A DNA stretch of 64,000 nt from Edaphochlamys debaryana (lineage: Eukaryota > Chlorophyta > Chlorophyceae > Chlamydomonadales), in the NCBI GenBank assembly GCA_016858145.1, contig JAEHOE010000035.1:124001-188000 (forward strand), written 5' to 3'. Shown piece after piece: positions 11,301 to 23,123 of the stretch. The first letter of the stretch is position 1, and every line of letters starts with the position of its first letter. The notes beneath the pieces are model-generated. The model worked only from the letters and a program-made list of their open reading frames with translations. It made no database searches and was not told where the DNA came from. The translations under genes were made by a program, and so were the position numbers.

Positions 11301-14300
11301 CCCTGGCCCTTGCCTTCCGCAAAGTCCCGGGTCGTACGGCAGGCGCCCTGGCATCCTGGGCCGCCCCGACCCCCCCTCGCCCCCCGCTGGCCTTCTCCCT
11401 GCCTTCATTTCCCGCCCCCTTCCGCCCCGGCCCCCCCCCCCCGGCCTCACAAAGTCCGCCAGCTTGGCCACGAGCTGGGGCGTGCCGTAGCCCGAGACGA
11501 GCACGTTGGCCGGCTTGAGGTCTGAGGGCGCGAGATGAGACCGAGGCAAGTCAGTTGCCGGCTGGGCGGGAAGAGTTGCGAGGCTCCGTTCGTGCCGGTC
11601 TGTCTCTGGGCCTAGAGCGCGTAAGGGGACGGGACTCCTGCCTCACCCCTGTGCACGATGGTGGGGTGGAGGTAGGACAGCCCTGCGGCCACGTGGGTGG
11701 CGATGGTGAGGACCTGGGGGCACGTGGAGGCGGCACCCGGGGGCAGGCACGGGGCGAGATGAAAGGGGATGGTTCACGCGCGCGCGGTACCAGCAGTTCA
11801 GGCCGTTACCGCACGTATGTGCCGTACAGCACCGCCTACCTCGTCCATGGGCAGCAGCGGCGTGTCGGGCGGGCGCGTCTTGTACATCAGCCGTGACAGG
11901 CTCGTCTCCATGAGCTCTAGGACCTGCGAGGCGTACGGCAAGAGGTCATCATCGTCGTACAGTGCGGTGTAGGACTGGATCTGCCAGGCGCTGTACGGCA
12001 CTCACCAGCCCCATGCGTGGAGGCATGACGCATGCTGCGAGGAGCCGTACCACGTTGGGGTGGGACACGCGGCCCAGCACCTCCACCTGGGGATGGGGGT
12101 CCGGGGCCCGGGACAAAGCAGGTTAGAGGAGGAAGCCCTAGGCCGAGAGCAACTCGGTAAGTTCACTGGACCGTCACTTTGAGCCGGGGTCCAAAAAGAG
12201 AAGAGCGGAGGTGTGGAGGGGGAGGCAAGACACGCGAGACGCCATCGAGCTGAAGCCACATGCTGACACCCCAATCGCAACAGCCCAGACAGTTGCAGTC
12301 GCCGCACCCCGGCCGCTGCACCCCACCTCCCGCTCCCCGCCGCGCCCCCGGCCGCCGCTCACCTCCCTCACTAGGCTCTGAAGTGCGCCGACCGGAGCCA
12401 GATGGCTGGGGAACCCGGGCCCCATAAAGCTCGTGAAAACCTGCGGACAAGATGGGTGTCAGCTTCCGCCGGTGTAAAGCGCGGGGCCGCCCCCCCGCAG
12501 AGCCTGACTACTATGAAGGCTGCAAAGCCTTTGGGACCGGGAGGACGATGTGCGCACTCCCCTGCCTTATTTTTCGCTCCAACCCAATCGCGTGCGTGTC
12601 TGTACGACATGCCGTACCTTGACTGCGACGCGCTCGCCGCGGTACAGGCCCTCATACACCTTGCCGAACGAGCCCATGCCCAGCACGCGCTGCAGCAGCA
12701 TGACCTCATCCTCGCCCGGCTGCCTCTCTTCCGCACGTGCACTGACAACCGAGCCCGCCGGCGTTACGTCTCCTGCAATGACCCCCTCGCCGGGGCTTGC
12801 GGGCTCCGGCGGCGGCGGCGGTTGGCCTGGCGGTTGGCACGTAACCTCGTCCACGATGGACACGAACGGCGCATGGCACGGCGACGCGGGCAGCACGGCG
12901 GGGGCTTCTGTGGGGCCAGGCGACGGCAGTGGGGCGGGGAACCAGCCTTGATGTTGCCGGACGGGGCCGTGCAGGCCCACGTGACCGCAAGTGACGTCCG
13001 TACTATACGGAGGCCGTACGACACCGTCAGATTACTCACCTAGGTCGGGCATCAGGTACCGTGTCGCGGCGGCGGTGGTGGGTACTCCGGCCGCTGCCAC
13101 GGTGCTGTCGAGACTGGACTCCTCAAACCTGGGTTTGAGCGAGCCTTTGGCCGAACTGCTGCCGGAGCTGGCCCCGACGTCCATGCCGGCCCCGCCGCCG
13201 CCGCCACTGCACGGCGGGAGCAGTAGCGAACAAGGGGACAGAGCGGGGGCGCGGGGGCCGCTGAAGGGTGGATGGAACAGGGCGCAAGCATGGAGAGGTG
13301 GGTCGGGGCGCCCCTATCGCTGCTGCGGCTGGCATGACATGCACGCCCACCCCAACGCACCTGGCTTCGCGCCCTGCACAGGGCCCCAGCGTCGCCTGCC
13401 CTGATGAGTCATTGTCAGCTGCATTGGGCTGCCGCTTTAACCTCCAGTTTCGGTGGAGCCACACGGAGCCAACAACCGCCACCGCCAGGAGCACAAGGGC
13501 GCCTGCGCGATGGTTGTGGGGTGGGGCAAAGTGGCCGGGAAGTGCGGCGTTGCATCAATTGCTGCTGCTAGCACTGGTGAGGTCTGAGCGAGGAACGCAT
13601 GCTCGGCAAACGTCGCGCGTTGCTTGTGGGTTGGCTAGGACGCGCCCCTCCCTGAGCCCCTCCCACCTGCCGTGCTCGCGCACACCACGACTGCAATCTG
13701 GGCCCGACTCAAGCCCTCCGCTCCGCCACTATTGCTTGCTGCTGATACCGTGCCTCCGTTAGACCCCGGGACCTGAGGCTCGGGGCTCGTGCCGATGCCG
13801 TCGCCGCTACCGCTTCCGTTGAGGCGCTGTGCCATGTACGCCTAGGGTCAAGGGCGGAAGCCGTGCGGGGTCACGGACTCTGAGTGGCATTGCCGGGTCT
13901 TGGCCACTCTAGCCCAATGCGAGCCAGCCCCGAGGCGATGGCTGTGTCGGTTGTGTGGTACGGCACCATGCATGGCAGTCGTACCTCGAACCCCGACATC
14001 AGGCACTCCGTGGGGCCGCCGTACGTCTCCACACAAGCCTGGGTCGCCAGCTCCACACAAAGCGCCACCGCCTGCGTCTGTCGGTTCTGCGACAGTGACG
14101 AGCACACTTCGGACGTCAGCAACTTGCCAAGGACACCTGAAGAACACGCACGTCAGGTGGCCGACCAATTTGCTTGTGCAATGCTGTGTATGGCCATCCG
14201 CCTCACCACGATGTTGCTCAAGAGCAGGCCTGGCTTGAGCGCCTGTGAGGATGGAGGGAGACAAGTCCTCGCCTAGGTCCCGAAGCGGCGCTGCAGCATT

Positions 14301-16451
14301 CCAGCCAGGTTCCAGCTGAGCGGTCCCCTCATTACCCATCCATCCGTCCGCTCACCCATGAGGCTTGGTCGTTATAAGCAAGCACCTGCGCCCAACACCG
14401 CTGCAGCAGCGGCGCCGAGCTGTCGGCAATGCAAGGTCCCGGCGGTCCCGACCGACCGTCGCCGTCGCCTGCCGTACCCGCCGCCCGCAGTACATCCGGT
14501 ACGCCCGGCAGTACGGAGAGGTTGTGCGCGCCGGGGTAGTAGTCGACTCGCGTGAGGGTCTTCAAGATGGTACTGGCGGGAGGGATTGCGGGGGCATGCG
14601 GGCATAATTAGGGCCTGTGAGGTTGTAACGGGGCCCCTGGCGGCTGCGGACGGCACGGGACTGCTGCATCCGTGCGCCACATGCTTAGAAGGAGGACACC
14701 AGGAAGCACGGCCCAGCTAGGACGGCAGCCTACTCTCCTGCAGACCTTCTGCCCTTATGGCCTTCTACCCTTGCACCTTCTGCCCTTACGTGCGCTCTCG
14801 GCCAAGCTAGCCTAGTACCGTAGTCCTGCGCCCCTCGCTCTGCGCTCAAGAGCCGCCAGCCTGCGCTTACCTCAAGAAGGCTGCGGAGAAGCAGCGGGGT
14901 ACAACAAACACACTCCGGTCGATGATCACCTCTGTCACACCGGCCTGCGTGGTGGGCGAGGCGTATGGGCGGGGGCCGGTTCGGGGTGGCGACGATGGCG
15001 GCACGAGTGACACCCCCTACCCGCCGCTGCGGTCTACGCGGGAGCCATACGCTGGCCCGGGGGTGAAAGGACACCCTCGCTCTGCCCGCCGGGGTGGCGA
15101 CGATTGCACCAGAGACACTCCCTGCCCACTGTCTACGTGGGAGGGGCCGGACGCTGTAGGCTCTGACTGGCTCGGGCCCGGGCGTGAAAGGATGCGTTGT
15201 CATGCCCAGTCTTACCCCCGGCTCGACCAATGTTATGCCTGTGGGCATGGGCGGCAACGGTTGAGAGCTGAGTCGTGGGCACGAATGACCGAAACCGTGC
15301 GTGCGCCTGGCGCCCGCCGCGGCCCTCTTCCCGATCCCACACCACCACACCGTTGTAACTGCTAGAGCATCTGATCAACAGGAATAACGAGCCCCACCGA
15401 CCTGCGCCAGCGTTGCTTCCATCACTGAAGTCCTCAAAGAGTAGCCACCGGAAGGTCAGGCTGCACCCTGGGCTCAGGCGGATCTGGGGAGGGGGGCAAG
15501 GAAGGAGGGTGACGGGTTATGGGCTGTGCCGGAGGGAGCAACACGGCGGGTGCGGCGCTGCGGCCAGGAGGGTGGCGGGGAGGCGCAGCTTGCATGCTGC
15601 TCGGGCGTTCTGCGCCGTATGGACAGGGCAACTCCGGAGGAAGGGTCAGTGAGATTGCATCCCACGCATGCATGCGCCTATCTCACCTTCCTGTGGGTCG
15701 TACCGCCAGGTTGCCAAGGCGCAGGGGCGGCAACCCGGCAGGGCAGGGCAGGGCAGGACGGGTCAATCGTAGATTCGCACCAAAGCGGTCGTGCTGCTCT
15801 TGGTGGGGGAGACCACGACCCGCCCGGGCGACGGGAACACGCCCCTGCCCCCCCCTGACCTGCACCTTCCCACAGGCGCTCCGAAGAGTCCTAAGAGGCC
15901 GGGCCCCGAACGGCAGCAACCCACCCCCGGAGGAAGCCCAGGCTGAGCCTGTGTAGGGGCGAGGCCGATGGGCTCCGTATCGTGACGTTCCGGTCCAGAA
16001 CCAGAGCCGGGGCATAGCTGCACGCGTGGAGGACACAGGGGTCACGGCGTCACGGGCATGTGTTTGGCTTGAAGGAGTTTCGGGTCCAAAACCGTTGACA
16101 CATCCCCAGCGACAGCCCTTCACAGCGCGCGCTGGTGTCATCGTTCTATGCAACTCCGAGTCGCATAGTTGTGAACTGTTCGCCAGGCGTAAGTTTGATA
16201 CTCGGGTACAGTAACCCCAACAGGATGCAAGCTCCAAACAGGTTCCAGCGGCAGTCAATTCACCTGTTGAACAAAGCAGAGGACAGCGCTATAGCCGAGG
16301 CCGTCACGACGAGCTCCGCGGGGCCCGAATTCTCCGCAAGGGCCGCCACCAGCTCCGCGCCTGATGCTACCGACCGTATGCTTGTCTGCGCACACGTTCT
16401 ACGGCTGGCCAAGGTAAGGAGGACTAGAAATAGCAGACGGACGCTCGCCAT
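8372..16451 (-). CDS. Receptor-like protein kinase, tandem copy B (complete)
   Basis: Paralogue of copy A, complete in the window. ATG at 16,451 was chosen because it begins the same signal peptide as A; a longer in-frame start at 16,493 lacks support. Exon landmarks are: ectodomain LVLDRNVTIR (about 15,935-16,019), FEDFSDGSNAG (15,400-15,487), VTEVIIDRSVFVVPRCF (about 14,872-14,945), VDYYPGAHNLSVLPGVPD (14,356-14,575), TM (about 13,453-13,511), glycine loop VLGMGSFGKVYEG with VAVK (12,617-12,690), SHPNVVRLLAA (12,003-12,090), ELMETSLSRLMY (11,842-11,930), HR then DLKPANVLVSGYG (about 11,652 and 11,445-11,521), GLSRLRS (about 10,890-10,945), AYLAPE, DADMYSFGVLLW (10,329-10,402), LPVMAIAMN (9,843-9,961) and CFDQVPSRRP (9,434-9,509). 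The tail ends VVEAVGERW at the TGA at 8,372. Splicing between 9,430 and 8,550 is uncertain. Introns are nearly identical to A, which implies recent duplication or conversion. Confidence 0.8.
15687..15690 (-). other. Candidate 4-nt microexon (GAAG), copy B
   Basis: Same position and phase logic as in copy A: CACAG acceptor, GAAG, GTGAGA donor. Here an alternative 25-nt exon just upstream also keeps frame, so usage cannot be settled from sequence alone. Confidence 0.35.
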
Positions 16452-17082
16452 CGCCGTGGCTGGTCGGTCTTTCGTTGCACTGCAAGTCTGCACACATCGA
16501 CGTGTGCGTGGACAGCTATCGACTGTATCTAGTCAATAAAAGACCGACGATGTACTTGCGACAATGTTGAAGGTCGCAAGATGACGATGTCACGTGTCCT
16601 GCATAAAGTCGAGTCGCGGCGCGGCGCGGCCGTCCCTGCCGCGCGATTGCAAAGGACGGCGTGGCCAGCGCGTCCAGTGCATGACATAGCGGTGTGGGTT
16701 GCGGCTGCCGCCGCAGCGGCGGAGTCGAGGACCAGGTGAACTCCCTCTTGCACAACGGCCGATCGCCGTCATGACACGCTGTGACACGCTGGTATGATTA
16801 CGGCCGTGCAAATCCGTCCCTACTCCCTTATCCCCCCTTATCTGTGTCTCTCTGATACCGCAAACAGTGCTCCACCTGAACAACTGAAGGCTGCTTGCGG
16901 GCAGATAAGGGCAGATTGAGCCTTCCGTCATCCATGCCTTCAACTGACCCTCCCTCGCTCAACAGCCCCCACGCGTGCCTTGACTCAGTCTTAGAATGGC
17001 CCAAGGCCGACGGGCCGACACGCCTGATGCATGTGTATGCTTGATGGAGCCGTGGAGCGGAAGCAGAACGCTTGTTTGCGGC

Positions 17083-17783
17083 AGGGGGGGGGTAGGGACA
17101 AAAGTTTTGCACCCCATGCCTCAAAAGTTTCTGGCCCCCCTGACCCACCCACCCACCCATGCCAGCACTGCACATGCGAGAACGTACGGCAACTTTTTTC
17201 ATTTCTGCATCTTCGGACTGCACTTCACGTGTGCTATTGCGTTGCAAGCCGTCTTGGGGCGAAGACCACACTTGGCGTCTGTCCATTGACATTGGACGCG
17301 TCCATCGACCCACAAAGAGGGTCCTGCCGCACCTACCACCGTAGCGCTTAGTGCTTCTGACTGCTTGTGTGACCAAGTGGCTGTGTGCCACACAACAGGA
17401 GGCGGTGGGGATGGCCCCCCACGTATTCCGCAACGCTGGCATCGACATGTCGGGTCATGCCCGGCCTGGACCCACATCCCGACCGCTGAACGTGGTGCTC
17501 AGGCACCCCCAGAGTTCAGACCTTGTCAATACACGCCTGACGGACCCTTGGAAGAGCGCAGGCGCCGACGGAAGGGGTCCTCCCCGCCGTGACGAAAGTT
17601 TTTGGACCCCCCTTGACGAAAGTTCCCGGACACCCCCACCCACCCACCCACCCTGAACTTTGACGGCCTGGATCTTTGCAATAACAACCTCGATTTCAGT
17701 TCTGAAAGCGGATTCAGGCTCCTTAGGCCAAGCGCTTTCCAAAGGAAGCATGGGGTACTTCTACATTATTCCTACCCCCCCCT
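17083..17783. mobile_element. Non-autonomous DNA transposon, 701 bp, 9-bp target duplication
   Basis: The element begins A plus nine G's then TAGG and ends with the inverted CCTA, eight C's, T. It is flanked on both sides by GTTTGCGGC (17,074-17,082 and 17,784-17,792). The inverted similarity continues imperfectly inward (CACCCCATGCCTC near the left end against TACCCCATGCTTCC near the right). Short direct repeats with AAAGTT and ACCC tracts occur near both ends (17,100-17,160 and 17,592-17,655). No transposase-like ORF is present. A 9-bp duplication would fit a Mutator-like family, but an 8-bp duplication with one chance matching base (hAT-like) is also possible. Confidence 0.6.
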
Positions 17784-18189
17784 GTTTGCGGCGTCCCTTG
17801 TTTGCACACGCAGCTCAGTAGGAAGCAGGCGGGCCGTGCAACTGGGGTGCAGTGCCTGCACCTTACTCCAACCTCCCACGGAGTTGCAGCAGGGTATGGT
17901 ACCCTTCAACGGGGGGCCTTCACAACGTTAATGCCCCGAGGATCACACGAATGTTGATGGGTTACCAAGCATGCCATGACCGTCCACAGCCCACGGGGTC
18001 GGGAAAGTACCGTTTGCGCGCGCCGGCGGCTGCCCCTACGACGCGCTCAGCTGCATCCCCCGGCGTCGCCCTGACTACGCTGCATGGCCCCTGCGAGTAC
18101 AGAACCCTCGGGGTCGTTGCACTGAGGAGGTTCATTGGGTTTGGATGTCCTTCGAAGTACCAATCGTTTCTTGTGTGCTGTCAATCCAG

Positions 18190-18370
18190 TAATATCGTGC
18201 TGTGCCGTGCAGTGCCGCAGCCCGTTGTGGTCGCTCGATCCATGCTGCGCATGATCCCCTCCTCCCGCCCGGCCCCCCTGCACGCACACAGCAGCCAACC
18301 TCTCAACCGCCCGCTCACCACCGCTCGCCCACGGCCTCCACAAGTCTCGGCACTGCCCGCAAGAAAGCCG
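18190..18370 (-). pseudogene. Orphan fragment of the kinase 3'-terminal exon
   Basis: Minus-strand sequence near 18,315-18,350 encodes the same EAVGERW-stop ending as copies B, C and D, with similar flanking sequence (GCCGTGCAGTGCCG tract and CACGCACACA). It lies some 600 bases downstream of copy C's own terminal exon and has no upstream exons, so it is a duplication relic. Confidence 0.6.
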
Positions 18371-18915
18371 TGCAGTCCGGACCTGAATGCAGCACCACAC
18401 GCTCAGGCCGACCTCACTGAGCAGCGGGCTAGCACCTACTGTCGAGAGTGTCAACGCATCCCGAGCGACCTGCCTCTCCATCCGCCATCCCCAGACATCC
18501 ACAGTGGCCCCAGATCAATGGCACTTGAACATTATCCTCTGCACACACCCCTACGAGGCATTTACTTTAATGCCATTCCAACCGGACATGTGGGGACCTC
18601 CCAGCCTCTTGCGTGCTCCCCGTGCTGACAGTGCCTGCACCAAATGGCGGGTATGGTTCTCTCCAACGGGGCACCTTCACAACGCTAATGCCAAGAGGAT
18701 CACATGAATGTGTGTACAATATGCCTGGCATGTCGTGCACGTCCAGATCAGATCTTAGGGTCGTTGTAGTACCAACGGGTTCATAAAGTTCGTCTTGCCA
18801 ACCGTTGCTGTCGTGCGATCAAGCCAGTTATACGAACCGCCAAAACAATGTGCCGTGCCGTGCCGAGACGATCCCGCGTTGCCCTTGCACCCGAGGATGA
18901 GACGATTCCCCGTCA

Positions 18916-19746
<831 letters not shown>

Positions 19747-20564
19747 TCACACCGCCCTGGTGCCAGTGAGATACCGCCCCTGATCCAGCTTGTGTGTTGC
19801 ACCATTGACTCTGCCCCCTGCGCTGGCTCAAATGGGCCGCAGGCCGCATCCCACAGCCGGCCCGCAGTGCGATGACCCCTCCTTCCAGGCAGGGCAGGGT
19901 GCGCCGCAGCAGTGCCCCACTCCAGCCCCCGCCGGCGCACCTCCTCCCGGACCAGCAGCAGTTGCTTCACGGCCTCAGCAGCTGCGGGGCGGCGGCTGGG
20001 AACCTGGTCGAAGCACTGCGCGAGGGGTCAGCGGGTAACAAAGCAATTTCCACCGCGGCTCGAGGAGGCAAAGGCGTGGGAAGCGTGCGTAGAGCCTGAG
20101 AGACGCCTTGCGTGGATCGGCAGTGCCAGGAAGCCCAGGATGCAGGACGCATGCACAAGTCAGCTTTCGCCGCCTGCAAGCCCTGCAGTGACAGGCACGA
20201 CCCCTGCACTGTCCCCTCATGCTCCCGCCTCTGCCCCTTCCATACACCCTGATGCCACATCACCTATTGGCCCGACCCTTCGGATGCTGCAACACCCAGG
20301 GGGCCCTGCCGGTGCCCCGCCTGCCCTCCCGCCCTCCCCAACCCACCTGGTGCAACAAGCGCAGAAGCTTGGGCGGCACTTCGGCCCAGCCCCGGGCCCA
20401 CGCCACTGCATCCACAGGCAGCCGCTGCCCGTGCAGCTGCACCTTCATGGCTATGGCCATGACGGGGAGGCCCTGACAGGGGGGGGAGAGGGCAGCGGGG
20501 GAGGAAGCCGTTGTAAGGCAAGGGGTAGGGGGGGAGGGGAAGGGGTTGGGAGACCTCAGGGCAA

Positions 20565-20590
20565 TGGCCAGGACGGGGAGGCCCTGACAG
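20565..20590 (-). repeat. Partial duplication of an acceptor and exon start in copy C
   Basis: The intron upstream of the LPVMAIAM exon of copy C (exon about 20,345-20,472) contains a second copy of the acceptor and first six codons of that exon (CAG then GGCCTCCCCGTC...). A weaker trace occurs at about 93-112 in copy A. This is probably a small tandem duplication and a decoy splice site. Confidence 0.5.
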
Positions 20591-22704
20591 AGGGTAAAAC
20601 GGGTGGGAGAGGAGGGGACAACGGACGGTAAGGTCAGCGGGAGCGAGAGGGGACCGAAAGTGAGGCGTTGCGATATCGGTAGGTGAGTGGAAGGCGAAAG
20701 GCCGTGCTAAGGGCGGGGCGTCCCTGAAAGGTACGTGTAGGGAACGGGTGGTCAGAGGCGTGGGGTTCCCAGGTACGGCAAGCGCAGTCGTACACCAGAT
20801 CGCAACCATCTCTTGCCCACCTGCCAAGGCTCCCTGCCCATCAGCATCTCCCTGCAAGGGGCAAGGGCGAGAGAGGGGAGGCTTGGATGAGGTCATCGCA
20901 AGGGATCATGCATGGGACACCTTACGCCAGGGGTCAGCCCATGGCACTCTGTGTCAATTGTGTCCATCGGCGAGCGCTGGACACTGCTTTATTTCCCGCA
21001 GCGGCCTCACCACAACAGCACTCCGAATGAGTACATGTCCGCGTCGTGGGTGATGGTGCTGTTGCGAACGTCATAGCTGAAAGCAGAAAGGAAAGAGGAG
21101 GAGAAGGATGCGGTAATTGCGCCATGATTGGGATGGGATGCGATTCAGCAGAAAAGGAGGCGGTAGCGGGTGAACGGAGGTAAGTCTGCCAGACGAAAGC
21201 TTTGTGCTCCGCCAGCCCAGCTCACGCTCACCACTCCGGGGCCAGGTAGGCGGCCTGCGCGGTGGGGTGTCGGCCAAGGAGCGAGGGTTCAGCACGAATG
21301 AGCAAGGAAGGCCAAGGTTCACGTGGCCTCGCCATGGTTTTGTGCCCGAAACCTTGCAGCCGAGCTCATCGTGCAAGACAATGTGGCGCCCCCCTTATCA
21401 GCCTCTGCAGCACGCAGCACATATCCTTCCCGCACAATCCCTGCCGCGCTACAGCCGTCCCGCGCTCCTGCCCCTCCACCCACGCACCGTGCCGGCCTCG
21501 GGATTCTCGGTGGCCACTGTAGTGCTGCGCAGCCGGGAGAGGCCCTGCAGGGAGGCGGTGTTCGAGGTGGGGCGGACTAGGACTAGGACTAGCGCACGGG
21601 GGACCGACGTTCAGGGTGTCCGAGAGGGCCGAGAGAGGGCTGAATGGCATTGGCAGGGCCTTACGTCTCACCCCTCCCTTCGATCCGCCCCGATACCGCG
21701 CTGAACACTGGTCCCCGCCCCTGCCTTTCCGCGAAGACCCCGGGGCGCACGGTAGTCCTGCTGCATGGCCCTGACGCCCCCTCAGCATCCCGGCTCCCAA
21801 CTCCCTGCCTTAACTTCGGGCCGCCTTCCGCCCAGCCCCCCCGCCTCACAAAGTCCGCCAGCTTGGCCACGAGCTGGGGCGTGCCGTAGCCCGAGATGAG
21901 CACGTTGGCCGGCTTGAGGTCTGAGGGCGCGAGATGAGACCGAGGCAAGTCAGTTGCAGGCTGGGCGGGAAGAGTTGCGAGGCTCCGTGCGTGCCGGTGT
22001 GTCTCTGAGCCTAGCTAGAGCGCGTAAGGGGACGGGACTCCTGCCTCACCCCTGTGCACGATGGTGGGGTGGAGGTAGGCAAGCCCGGCGGCCACGTGTG
22101 TGGCGATGGTGAGGACCTGGGGGCACGTGGGGGCACGTTGCGGGGGGCGGGCGGGCAGGGCTAGAGGTTGCATGGGAACAGGTTAAGGACTGTTGCAACC
22201 AGCCGGAGCGTCGCGGCCTGTCCACACGTGCGGTACGAATAGTTTGTGCTGGTACGAAGAGGATGTGCCGTACAGCACGGCCTACCTCATCGATGGGCAG
22301 CAGCGGCGCATGGGGCGGGCGCGTGTTGTACATCAGCCGTGACAGGCTGGTCTCCATGAGCTCTAGGACCTGCGAGGCGTACGGCAATAGGTTGTCACGG
22401 TCGCATAGCGCGCTGTCGTACACTGCGCTGTTGTACTGGCGATGCCCGATCCTTGTACGGCACTCACCAGCCCATCCGCGGCGGTGTGACGCATGCCGCC
22501 AGGAGCCGCACCACGTTGGGGTGGGACACGCGGCCCAGGACCTCCACCTGGGGATGGCAGGGCGGGGCACGGGGCACGGGGGTACAAGGGGAAGAACGGA
22601 GGTGTCGAGTGGTCCCACGGCAGCTGCAGGGCTGTTGGCAGGGAGGAATAAGGACCACCCCAATCGTAACAGCCCAGACAGTTGCAGTCGCCACAGCCCT
22701 GGCG

Positions 22705-23123
22705 CCCTGCCGCTGGCACACACCTGCCGCTGGCACACCCCTGCCGCTGGCACACCCCTGCCGCTGGCACACCCCTGCCGCTGGCACACCCCTGCCGCTG
22801 GCACACCCCTGCCGCTGGCACACCCCTGCCGCTGGCACACACCTGCCGCTGGCACACCCCTGCCGCTGGCACACCCCTGCCGCTGGCACACCCCTGCCGC
22901 TGGCACACCCCTGCCGCTGGCACACCCCTGCCGCTGGCACACACCTGCCGCTGGCACACCCCTGCCGCTGGCACACACCTGCCGCTGGCACACACCTGCC
23001 GCTGGCACACACCTGCCGCTGGCACACACCTGCCGCTGGCACACCCCTGCCGCTGGCACACCCCTGCCGCTGGCACACCCCTGCCGCTGGCACACCCCTG
23101 CCGCTGGCACACCCCTGCCGCTG
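22705..23123. repeat. 17-bp minisatellite, about 24-25 units
   Basis: The unit is CCCCTGCCGCTGGCACA, with a common variant that has one C replaced by A. The array fills most of the copy C intron between the SHPNVVRLLAA exon and the preceding PGLPSHL exon. Because 17 is not a multiple of 3, every frame cycles through the same 17-residue repeat, which explains the long ORFs on both strands. Copies A, B and D lack it. Confidence 0.95.

Noticed and set aside
22705..23123. Possible CRISPR array
   Set aside because: The 17-bp units are directly contiguous with no spacers, in a eukaryotic intron.
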